This document shows, piece by piece, positions 30,861 through 41,889 of a stretch of DNA of 64,000 nt. The DNA lies in contig CM056377.1 in NCBI GenBank assembly GCA_029718625.1, forward strand, positions 111,772,407 through 111,836,406, written 5' to 3'. Position 1 is the first letter of the stretch; every line of letters begins with the position of its first letter. Both the position numbers and the translations under genes were made by a program. Below the pieces are notes generated by a model, which was given only the letters and a program-made list of their open reading frames with translations, was not told the DNA's origin and did not search any database. This DNA is from Synaphobranchus kaupii (lineage: Eukaryota > Chordata > Actinopteri > Anguilliformes > Synaphobranchidae).

Positions 30861-31170
30861 TAGGGGAATTCCATGGTACTTATTTCTCCCAGCCAATTAG
30901 GAGCCACACTTTGTTTTAGTGGTTACTGCTGCAAGTCTACCAAAAACCACTGTTCAAAGGTACAAAGGTACAATTGGCCACGAAGAAACACGTGCGTCTC
31001 AGCACAGCCAGGAGGTCGAGTAGCTGAGGGAAGGGGCGGGAAGCCTGGCAATAGGCGCTGGCTAAAGATGAAAGCAGAAGTAGCAGTGCTCACCTTGGGC
31101 TGTGGCTCTCTGAGGGACTGCAGGCATGCCAGAGGACATAAAATACAGACCACAGTTCACATGATCTGTC

Positions 31171-31196
31171 TCTTTCCCTCTCTCTCTCTCTCTCCT
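31171..31196. repeat. (CT)n microsatellite
   Basis: CT dinucleotide run of about 25 bases. Confidence 0.9.
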
Positions 31197-32639
31197 TTAT
31201 AGAAATCTTATGTCCCTTCCTGTGGCGTACAGGGGCAGCCTCAGTCAGCACAGCAAACAGAAACATGCGTGTCTTCGCTCTCTCTCTCTCACTCACACGC
31301 ACATACAGGGACAAATGGGGAAAATAGCCTTGCTAACACGTGCAGGTTTTTTTTTTTTTAATGTGGTAAATACGGTTGGTAAATGGTTTGTTTTGTGTTG
31401 GGGGGATTCAGGGCCATGTCATAATGGATAATGTGGATAATGCTGCAGTGTGCTGCCAAAAAAAGAGCATCCTATATGAGGGGGGAACTCAATTTAACAG
31501 AATATTCAATAAATAAATAATCATCAGCAGCTTGTTTTCCAGCTCATTCCATCACTCAAAATTAATTCCTAGCAAAACCACCAAAGGCAAAGTGGTATTA
31601 GTCCATATTCACAGGAATAGTCAAAATAAAATGGCTGTGAACTTGAGGGCAGATTCAAAAAGTGAAAATATTCAAGTTCGAAATTGCACCAAGAGCAATA
31701 TTAAAAAGATGTGGGACACACCCTTAAATATTTCAGTTTGTTTTTAGTTCCCATAGTTACAAAACCTTTTTGTTTCTCGTATGAGTAAGAGCCTTTTGGC
31801 AGTGTGTTGTAGTCAGTAGTGGATAAAGAGACAGGCCTGAAATCCTAAGGGCACAGATACAGATTTACAGATTAGGCACTGCTCTTCCATTCTTCAGCAA
31901 GCCATATCACTCAAATTGCTCCATAAATACCCAAATACATACAACGTTAACTAAATTGCCATAGATTAGAGCATCTAGTAAACAAGTAAATAATGGAATG
32001 TGCTGCAAATTGTTTACTTCCCTTTTAATCATTTGTGATATGATACACATGTATTTCAACAAGCGCATGTGAACGCCTCAACCATCCACATTTCTGGGTT
32101 TAGAAATGATCAGGGATGCTTCGTTTACTGTAGTTACTCAAGTTCAAGTGTCCCGTAATTTCTCAAATCTTGTGAAATCCTTCAGAAACCCTCTTCAAAA
32201 ACTCTGTATCTAGCTGCTTCCAGTATTTAGTTTGGAGAAATAGAAGTTACTGAGCTCTGGAGACCTCACTTTTGCATTCCCCATTCCAAAATGTAGAAAG
32301 ATAATCGGGGGGGGGGGTCAGTTTAGAGTTGGTTTAAATGTCACAGATCACATAATACATACTTGAAACTGATACAGTCCTATGATAAATAACGTAAGAA
32401 CAATAATCAATTTTTTATGTCACCATCTGGAATGTCACTCTATAAACATTAGCAGTGGGCCCAAACCCCAGCATTTACAAATCCATTTCAGCACAAAAAT
32501 ATCCAAAGTCACCCCAGTTCCAGGAAACACTGAAAAATGACTGTCCTTATGTTAAACACATCTCGGTGAATGTGTCATAGAGAAACCACTGCATGAACGT
32601 GTGATCTTTTCTAACTAAAACTGCAACATCGTATTCAGT

Positions 32640-33180
32640 CTGTCTCATTTCATTCAGAAATGGACGCCAATTGTACTGTGTTATGAATTGCGGGAGCAGA
32701 AATTAGAAATCAAATCCTTTCCGACTCCATTCCAGGGCAGCAATCTATGCAGATTAGGCAGGGGCAATTTAGCTTCCGCTGCCATGCTCATTTTCTTACC
32801 ATTACACAGAGATGAAGTAAGACATTCCATTATTATTTAGACTGAAACGTCTGTGCAGAAGTTCCCGAAATTACCTTGAAATTCTTGCTTGAGTTAGTGG
32901 AGTCATTATTTCAAACATCTTAGTCTGAATCAATATCAGTAATGATTCATTCGTTTGATTAAGAAGTGACTCCATCTGTAGGTGTCAGGTAATTACCGAG
33001 ATGACCTATAATGAGAATATTTCACAAGTCTCCGGCTTCACTGGCTCGTTCCCTCAACAGCATAATGACTTCCTGCTCTGGCTTTTTTTATAACGGTTTT
33101 ATGTTCCTGAGGTTTCATTCCACTATCATTCACTATTGCCGCGGTTTTGTTATTTTCTGGGGACAAAGACCTTTTGTGAC
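32640..33180. promoter_or_regulatory. Enhancer-like intronic block
   Basis: Mostly unique, frame-free sequence with many homeodomain-type ATTA/TAAT cores (for example around 32815-32840 and 32930-32950). The look is that of conserved non-coding DNA in developmental gene introns. Inference only. Confidence 0.25.
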
Positions 33181-33496
33181 ACAAGGGTGAAAATATCTAC
33201 AAATATATCTATCAAAATTTAAGATGGGGGACACTAGGGACTCTTCCATTGAAAATGGCAACACAATAAGACTGTGGCTTCTCTTTCACCCATTGACAGC
33301 AGGAAAAAGACAACATTTTGCACATAAAGCACTATGACCCCCCCCCCCCCCAGCAAAGGTATTTCTAAACGGCACATTCCCAATAGTTACTATGCTGAAT
33401 GAACAACAGAATGGAATCTCTATAGTCCATTTGTTGACCATCACTCTACAGAACGGCATTCTACAGAACAGAACACCTACACATAGCAGAACACAC

Positions 33497-34949
33497 TAGG
33501 GTTGTGCCTATGGCCGATGACATCGACAATGTGCTGTGTCAATGACGATGTGACTTTTACGTTAGGCCAACATCGCCAAAGTTATAGTTTTTTGTTAGTT
33601 TTTTTTCGCAGCATGTGCAGATTCCCCCAAAAAAACTTTCCACATTTCCCAGCTTATATTTGACTACAAACATTAACAATATAGGGCTAAATTGTGTTCA
33701 GTTTGTCTGTAGTCTAGCTTACTACTTTGGAAATAGAACCATAATAATACGTTGCGCGTGGTGCCTGGAGCGGCTCGTTGATGTTTTCAGCCTTGTGAAA
33801 TGAGTATCATGCCGTTTCTAGGCTAGGCTACGTCTAGCATAGGCACCTGGTTTATTTTTTTATTTTTTACCAGGGGGGTGCCCTAAAAATACAGCCACAG
33901 GCAAAAAACATTTTTTAAAAACCTTAGTTAAGCTCGTAAGCATAATATTTCTGATGTTTTTGTTTCCCATTATCATTCAGTTTGTTATTGCATAGGAAAC
34001 ACAACCTTAAAAGCTTAACGTTAACCCCGGTCCTTTCAAAACAATATTTAATTTGGCCGTATGTAGCCTATGCAATACGTCACGTTTTATCCTATGTTCA
34101 TACAGTCAAATGCCTCCGTCAAATAACTAAAAACTATTTGACTCATACAATCACGGCATTCAACTGCAACAGCTCAAGCATTAGGCTAACACGCAAACTG
34201 CCTTACGTTCAGAAGTTTTTTTTCCTCATTCTCGTAAGCTATGACTGAGAAATAATACGTTATTTCAATCTATTTGTGCACTTGCTGTCTTTTACCAAAG
34301 CAATTTAGGCTATTAGCCTACTATTTTGCATCATTTACCGTATTTCATGTCTAAACAGTAGGCAAATGGTCTTGGGTCATTTTTTCTGGGCTACATATTG
34401 CCTTCTCAAAATGATCGCATCACTGTGTATGCGGTGGCAAAGCGAAACGAGGTGCCGTCTCCAAATTACACGTGCAACAAGCGAAGGGCCATCTGTTTGG
34501 GAATGCGCTCCACCACTGTATAGGCGCACTGTCGGATAAGGTGAGAAACGTACCCTATAGTCTGTCATTTTACTGTCTCAGTAATCAAATGAAGCATTGA
34601 CGTTATTGCTCATCTTTACCGGTCGCGAGATGCAGGACTTTTTTTTTTTACCGATTAAAAGATGTAGGTGTAGCTTAATCAACTATACAAATCGTAAAAA
34701 AATCATAAAACAGTTGTGTTTTAATTCAGAGGGACATGAAAGTTTATTTATGAAGTTCATGAAAACATTTAAATAGTCAATGCTAAATTACTAAATTAAA
34801 CAGGCTACAAATAATTGGCGATGTTTTGCTGAATTAATTATATTGCAATAGCCTAATAAAAAAATGCACCCCCTCGCAAGCAGCCGATGACATTGGACAT
34901 CGGCGATGTTTGATTGGCCGATGTGACAATGTGACATCGAACAACCCTA
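33497..34949. mobile_element. Non-autonomous hAT DNA transposon, complete, with target duplications
   Basis: The element is bounded by inverted termini TAGGGTTGT and ACAACCCTA and flanked on both sides by the identical 8-bp duplication GAACACAC (33489-33496 and 34950-34957). An 8-bp duplication with termini starting YARNG is diagnostic of the hAT superfamily. Subterminal regions share the motif CCGATGACAT (33514-33523 and 34884-34893) and other GATG/CATCG words, as expected for transposase-binding sites. At 1453 bp and without a long open frame it cannot code for a transposase, so it was mobilised in trans. The perfect target duplication suggests a fairly recent insertion. It lies in intron F-G. 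Confidence 0.88.
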
Positions 34950-35369
34950 GAACACACCCTTGAGAAGCTTTGCATTAAAAAAAAATATCACAGCACATCA
35001 TTTAAAATAGCTGACAAATATAAATGTGACCCGCCGCGGTAAATTGTCCACGACGTCAGAAAATGTGTTTTGGTGTGATTAAAATTTTTAGCAAACTCCA
35101 TGTTCACATCTTTAAAATGATATAGCATGCACTACAACCGGGAAAATAATGAGGAAGTTATGGCTTGTTGAATGTTGCTGCTCCTGGAAAGTAAGTTCTG
35201 AGAAAAAAAAGTTTCGGCACTCTTTCCTACGCATTTTCAATGAAAACCAGCAATAGAAATGCACTTAGAAAAGCAGAAGCTAAATAAATTGGCCACACAT
35301 TAATAGTGCTACAATGTAGGAGTGATTCTGTGCTGAACAAGGTAAATATACATCTACAAAAAGTGGTGT

Positions 35370-35521
35370 AAAATGTACTTTATACCCTTTAATAAAAGCT
35401 GAGAATCTGCACTTTAACCACATGTGAATTGTTTGATTACAAATCTAAAATTGTGTGTGAGTACAGAGCCAAATCAAGGAATCAACGTGTCTTTGTCCCA
35501 AACATTATGGAGGGCACTGTA
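35370..35521. mobile_element. Tc1/mariner-like transposon end (truncated)
   Basis: The stretch ends CCCAAACATTATGGAGGGC followed by ACTG and TA. Read in reverse this is the fish Tc1-type terminus beginning TA-CAGTGCCCTCC. The preceding sequence (AATAAAAGCTGAGAATCTGC and ACAGAGCCAAATCAAG) is what I recall from the inner side of this family in fish. The other terminus is not visible, so this is a partial copy or solo end. Confidence 0.65.
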
Positions 35522-36837
35522 TAAACATGAATATTAATATTTAGAGAAAATATTAATGAAATAAAGCAATAAAAAAAAACCTCCAGACAGTAAAACCTTT
35601 CCTAGGGATACAAAAGTGAAAATATGCAAGTAAGACACATGATAAAATTTAAATTAAATCATGGTTTTATTTGGTTGTTTACACTGAAAACAACAAGAGA
35701 TGTGTCAATGTGTATGCTGTATGCAAAACTAAATTTTGATAACAATAGCTGCACTTAACAGATGCATAGCCACACCTAATGATGATGGAAGTTGAAATAG
35801 GTATGCAAAACTAGCCTGGAAAACTCAACTTCATCTGTCCTAACAACACCAAGATCAGTTTCTTCATTGTAATTATCCACAGAAACATCTTCATTTTCAG
35901 TAGTGTCCCATCATACCAATGTCAGGAATTATATCGTCTCAGTCCGATTCTGCGTCTTCCTCACTGTGAGACTTGTGGGGCAGTTTTTATCTTCCGTGAA
36001 CAAATCCACAATCAAGCTCTCTCACTGACTTCTGTCAGCTGCACCAATTAAGTTGTATGCAGATAGTGGATTGAGAGCATGAACCACGTTCTTGCCGTGT
36101 CAGCCATAGTCAAATAAAATGCGACTATTTCCAGTACAGTACAGCGACTTCTAAAACACTTAATCTTTCGATATGTAAAAAAACAAAAAACAAATTTTTT
36201 CGTTTTCCTCCCTATTTTGCGCTCTACTGTGAATTGCAGAAGTGCGACTTGTGGACCGTTTTACCAGCACGCGTCACATAGGGGATGAAAACATAGGCTG
36301 CACGCCACCAGATGTTTTGCTCTTACCACACTGTGTGCTAATTAACGATGGCAGCGTTTCTCAACACCAAACTAGATTTTTAAAGAATAAGATGTCATTC
36401 ATGGATTATTACAATACTTAGTCCTCAGGTATCAAGCATCCAGGTAACTAAGTCAACACATGGGCTCTCATTAGAATCTTGGGGGACACGCATTCTTTTT
36501 TAGATGCATTTTTAGCATGTTTATAGATTGCGTTTGAGTTCAATATTTCAGTGAATTGTAGTTAATATCTCAAATACTGATTTTGGTATATAGTGTATTT
36601 TGGCTCTACTGAAGTTGGACAGCGCGACATCGGCCTTCATTTGTGATGGTGAGTCACGAACAGGCACAATTATGTTGATATACTTCTCTCGATTTCTTGA
36701 AAGGAGAATAAGCTACCGAGGAAAAAACCTTTTTTCACGGGTAAAATTAACCACTTTTTATTTTTTATTCAGAGATGGGAAATCTGTCATTAAGGTGTTA
36801 CCACCTGAGGTGAGACAACAAGCCACGGAACTTCTAC

Positions 36838-36940
36838 CTGCTCGTTCAGGAGGGTGATAGACTCCATATTGGCCTTCAGTCGGGTCTGCATGTCCTCGAT
36901 TTGGTAGAGATTCCGCGTCATCAGGCTCTCCCTCTCAATC
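36838..36940 (-). CDS. Coiled-coil gene exon F (103 nt, phase 2-0)
   Basis: Minus-strand acceptor tgtctgcttcaag, then an open exon encoding (E)IERESLMTRNLYQIEDMQTR, followed by LKANMESITLLNEQ, ending at donor GTAGAAG. One base completes the Glu codon begun in exon E, and the end is phase 0, leading directly into LSTLSAEN of exon G. Heptad leucines continue through the join. The acceptor AAG is less common than CAG but usable. Confidence 0.84.
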
Positions 36941-38178
36941 CTTGAAGCAGACAAGTACCACACAGTTAGAGGGGGATGTTTAGCAGAGTAAGAACTGAAA
37001 TTGATTCATACGGTCATGCTTATGTGCCCCAAACAAACAGAAAAAAGTCATTTTGCACATGTGAAAGCGCTGGAGTCTAAACAGCATTTGAGAAAACATT
37101 TCCTTACCCTAGGATTTTCAAATATTTCAGAATTTAAGGATACATACACAACTTCATCTGTGATGGACACAAAATGTTTTTTGAGATAAGTGTTCCCATT
37201 TTAAATAAAGTGAAAAAAAAAATAATAATCCAAAAATATGTATGTATAATATATGAATTAATGGAGAGAAGTGACAAACTAATTCAGTATCTCTCCCTCA
37301 AAGTTATCATTTAATGGTTTAAGTATAGCACTGTGAAGACAATTTATTACGATCAAAGAAATAGTTATTCCAACTTGAAAAATCGTCATGCAAATATACA
37401 AATCCACTTTACAGTATTACTGCATCCATATGGAAGAGAAAAACTATGGTTTCATTTTCTATGCTAATTTGGACAATGGACAGTCAGGGTTAATTTATGG
37501 TTACGTTCACCTTTTGGAAGAAATGTATTGGATCTAACAGACCAGCTGAACAAAAACTATGCTACAAATGTCCAAAACCACTGTACAGAACTGAACTTAC
37601 ATAAAGGTTCTACAAAAAGATCCACATTATGCAGCTCTCTTATGGCAAGACTATTTATTTCACTAAACTAATGAATACTTATTAATAGTTCATATTGTAT
37701 AGTCCATTCTTCCAGAATCTACACAGCCTATTTTATGCCATAATTAACTTTTCCCAGTTGGAAGATGCATTTAACTTCCTAAATACTTGTTTGTATACAC
37801 AATATCAGCCTTTGTTGACTGTGCATTACAAATATTTCTAATGATCATTTTCTTATAGAGAAACTCAAGCCTTTTATTCAGTCTTTGTACAAAGCAACGG
37901 ATGGAAACAAGTCAATCGTGCTTGAGTTGCATATTTGTCGCCAGCCTAATGAATTCCATTCCTGCACAAACTTTCTTCCCTATTAGCAGCAACTTAAAAC
38001 AAAGCAACCAAGATGATAGGAGGCCATTATGAAGATTTATAATAAAAACTATATTTTCCCTGACAAGTAATTGCAATTTTTTAAATAAATTACCTCTCCC
38101 TATTCTCATTTGACTGTTTCATATCACTGAACATTAAAAATTCTGTTTTGCCAGAAAATACAAGGGCTTTTTCAAGGA

Positions 38179-38244
38179 TTTTAATCAAGCCAGAGGACGT
38201 CAATGTACCCATTTTAATCAAGACAGTGGATGTCAATGTACCCA
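38179..38244. repeat. 33-bp tandem duplication (two copies)
   Basis: TTTTAATCAAGCCAGAGGAC and the next 13 bases recur at once with three differences (38179-38211 and 38212-38244), both ending GTCAATGTACCCA. Confidence 0.93.
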
Positions 38245-40479
38245 TTTCTGAGAGGTTCAACAGCATGTCTTCATTACCCTTAATTCAATGTCCACATTGA
38301 GAACACAAATTATCTATCTTTTTGTTTTTTTTTAAAGAATGGGGAAAAAAGAAAAAAAAAAGAAAATAATTCTTCCTCCACTCAGCTTATGATTCAAATG
38401 AGATTGAGAAGATCTGTAAAGTCAGTTCCAATTCTACCTCTGCCAAATCATATCTAAAAAAGATTGTGCCAAACATTTTTTCTTAAAAATATGGAGTTTC
38501 ATCTAATACAACTCCGAGAAATACAACTCTAAGTTTCAACTAATGAGACATTAATTGCGCATTCTCTACTTTGAAGCATATTATTTCTGGAAATGTATGA
38601 GGTCACACTAATTCTAATGGGAATTAAAGTTTGCTCAATTTACAAGGATGGCATGATAGCTTTCTAACCAAACTATTTTTGTCCTCATCGTTTCCTGACA
38701 AACATAATTAAGTTAGCTCTGTATACTACAAATCCCCTGGTCCGTCTTTTCAAATGCTATTCTAATTGAAAGCATTTGTGTCACTGGGGAAAACCAGAAA
38801 CAAAAGTAAACCTGGAAGATTTACACTGGAATAATTACCTGCATATTATATGTTAATACTCTCTTTCCATTATAATGGATCCTGAATTTAAAATCAGCCA
38901 GGTATTGAAAGTATATGTCACTATAGATGGCAAAGAAGGCTTTTAAATCAGTTTGTTTGATGCAGAGAAATGCACGGGTGGACAACGTGCAACAGATAAT
39001 GTTTCAATAATCACAGTATAATGTTTAGTGCTTATTTAAAGACTTAATTCAAGTCTGAGAGGGACCATATGCGCCGTACAAGCTAAATATACCTTACCAG
39101 TTTGTTTATTCAATTTTTTTTCCAATTTCCATTCTCCAATTTTCCATTTTTAAAATTAAAATGACACACAACCTTCAGGATAATGACAGGCTCACACTAC
39201 CTCAAGTTAGAGTGCGTCGGACTATTTACAGTAGTCCACAGTTGGGAACGCTTGGGGTTTGTTAATTAAGAGCAGATCATTTTGGTTGGAGTTTTATGAT
39301 CATGCTGAATGCTGACAAACTATTGGTGGAAATATGGCAGCCGCAGCTGTCAGTCAGACAGCCATAGCAGCGGCTGCAGCAGGCCTGTCTGAGGGGCTCA
39401 ATCCACTGTACTACAAAAACCCACAGATACAAGGTCAGGCACACGTCTCATTAACGTCCCGATGACCATATCCCAGTGGCGTCACTCAAAAAGGGACAAT
39501 GTATAACTAAGGCGGACAAAGGAACGACACGGCACATTTTATGCTCTACAAATTCGACACGCCGCATGTTCTGAGCAGTCTAAAGAATGAAGTGGGCCCA
39601 TATACATTTTACAACCGTCTTTCACATCAATAGTCGGACACAAATTGTTCTTCTTGGATAATTAGCATGGCGGATTGTGTACAGAGGTACTGAAATATGT
39701 ACAACTACAGAAATATGAACATAAACACGTACACAACCAGCAGTTCTAATTTTCTTAAGGTTTCTGGTGTTAGATTAGTCACCCATGTACATTTGTTGAT
39801 GTTACATGAATCTGGGTTACCCAAGTACCTACATATAACAGTCTGCCCAGAAACCCATGACTCAAACCACACGACATACCATGAAGTGGTCTCTAAGGGT
39901 TTAGAGAGTAATGACAGGAAATGAATTAGAACTGAGATTCTAAGAAAACACAACTTCTCGATTCCCTCAGTAAAAGACCATAAAATTAATCTAGGATGTA
40001 CGTTAAGCCAGTGGATCTCTATAAGCTGTCATAGGACGTTATTGTCGGGGTTGAAGAGGTTACTTACAAATATATGAATCATTAGATCGTTTTCATGTAG
40101 TACGAAAAATTATTAAAACATCGAGTAGGATTTCTATGGATACATTTTAGTAATAACTGACCACGTCCAAAAGGTATTGTTTTGATCATAGGACGTCTGC
40201 TAAAAATAATACTTGATCTTTATCTTTGTAAAATATAAGTGAAACGCAAACCCGAGTTATGAAAATAAACTCAGAGGTAAAGATAAAAGCAACCAGTAAA
40301 GGAGCATAAATTCAAAATGGCAGAAAAAGATAAGAACTGGAGGGAAAGGGCCTGATTGAATGTCCTTATCTCAATTTAGATTATTATATTCATTTTATGA
40401 AAATCAATCAAGAGGACCTATATATAGTACCCCCCTCCCCCCCACCTCAATTATTAAAATAGACAAAGAAAGCCATTTG

Positions 40480-40900
40480 TCTTACTGTCACATATTAATA
40501 CCGCCATTAAAATGATTGACAGCTTTAAACTGTATCTGAAACCAATAGGGGACAAAACAAATGAGATTGGCAGGAAAACAAAAGCGGGCTACTTCATTAA
40601 GAATGTAGACGGGATGGCGGGACGCGGCAGCGGAGCGGAGCGTTAATGAGGCAGAGGTTTCTGGGCGGGTCAGCGCTGCAGGCAGGTGCTGCTCAGTAAT
40701 CCTCTCTCACTTTATGTTTTATTCTCTCAATTGAACTAATAGATATCCCATCATTGATGAATACTCTTTGACACGACTGGGATGCATCGGTTTGTCGTTT
40801 CGTTACTCCGCCAGACGGAGCCTGCATTATTCATCCATTATGACGCTGCGCTGGACTCGGGGGCGGCTAGCCCTCTCATTTGACTGTCGAAAGCGCTTGG
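40480..40900. promoter_or_regulatory. Enhancer-like block with exact PBX/PREP (MEIS) decamer
   Basis: TGATTGACAG at 40513-40522 is the exact PBX-PREP/MEIS composite consensus. It sits in non-repetitive sequence with nearby CCAAT-like ACCAATAGG (40541-40549), ATTA cores and a GC-rich section near 40610-40690. This combination is typical of hindbrain or limb enhancers bound by TALE factors, although function is not shown by sequence alone. Confidence 0.42.
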
Positions 40901-41315
40901 TATTCTCTTTATTTGTTGTTTTGAACGGTCTGCGAAAGAACGTTTTCTGAACCATTATGCAGTGGACATATCAGCTATGGCTGATTTAATGTAATAAGAA
41001 ACAAAGGGAAAAATAATCAATTAAAATAGCAATTTAGACATTTACGTGAAATGGGAACATTATACCTAGACATTAAAGTAGATCTGTATGTAGATCCAGT
41101 TATTGACCCAGATTTAATGCAAGGATTTTAAAATTCAATGTGCAAAGCTTCCTTTCCATGTATAAGTTTGTAAAAAAAAAAAAAATGAGCCGTTTAAATT
41201 TATAACTGTTAATTGGTGTCCAGATGGTTTGCTCAAGTTATAATCATAGTTAGACTTCATGAAAATCCAGGGTCACGGTACTGTATATAGCATTGGTTAT
41301 TCATTTTAATTAATG

Positions 41316-41351
<36 letters not shown>
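41316..41351. repeat. (TA)n array within an AT-rich palindrome
   Basis: About 17 TA units flanked by ATTTTAATTAAT on the left and AAATTAAAAT on the right, which are roughly complementary. Confidence 0.93.
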
Positions 41352-41353
<2 letters not shown>

Positions 41354-41818
41354 TAAAATAAAGTAATGTACAAAAAGTATCTTCAGGCATTCTAAATATT
41401 CTTAAGGACAGGTTGACTGAGGATAATCAAATCAGATATTTGCTGCAGCATTTTATAAGCAATGTGGAGGACACGCTTAAACAAAATCATGCAAACATAA
41501 AATGATGTCAAACAGCTGAAAGAGTTTTAGTGCATTCTGAAACATGTACGATCATACGATGATTAATCCCTGGAATAATTAATCCCTGAACTAACAACAT
41601 TGGAGCCTTTCTGCTAAACACACAAACTCAAAACAGAAATAATAATTTGACATGACCTAGCGTGCGCCAATGAACATACATTATCACGTTCAGCGATAAT
41701 GAGGACTTTTTCGTTAGGCGTTACGAGTGGGCCCCGATTTCCACACCGAGTGTAAAGAACGCCACAGTCGGACCGAATAGGAAGGCGGCGAAAGAATACG
41801 GCCGAATACTGTACTTAC

Positions 41819-41889
41819 TCCTCTACCTCCAGACGACCTCTGAGCTGATTAAGAAGTGCCTGCTGATTAGCAGAGTGACTGTGGATTGC
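41819..41889 (-). CDS. Coiled-coil gene exon E (71 nt, phase 0-2)
   Basis: Minus-strand acceptor tgcatgctcag, then 23 codons (AIHSHSANQQALLNQLRGRL then EVE) plus two bases before donor GTAAGTAC. The start phase fits exon D and the end phase fits exon F (the split codon becomes Glu). The intron just before the acceptor is a run of 21 C on the transcribed strand that seems to serve as the polypyrimidine tract. Confidence 0.83.

Larger units (their letters stand above)
29850..36837 (-). other. Intron F-G (6988 nt) with enhancer-like DNA and transposons
   Basis: No coding exon seen. It contains CA-rich and CT-rich tracts (30790-30860, 31171-31196), a G8-type run near 32310, a C run near 33340, a block of non-repetitive sequence near 32640-33180, the complete non-autonomous hAT element at 33497-34949, and a Tc1-like end near 35521. 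35020-36330 looks like further decayed transposon-derived DNA, but I cannot name it. Confidence 0.6.
36941..41818 (-). other. Intron E-F (4878 nt)
   Basis: No coding exon of the minus-strand gene seen. Contains a 33-bp tandem duplication (38179-38244), a nested hairpin with a short open frame (39334-39433), an enhancer-like block with a PBX/PREP motif (40480-40900), and a TA array (41316-41351). Confidence 0.6.

Noticed and set aside
35020..36330. Possible piggyBac-type or other DNA transposon
   Set aside because: Composition suggests transposon-derived DNA, but I could not find paired termini or a target duplication.
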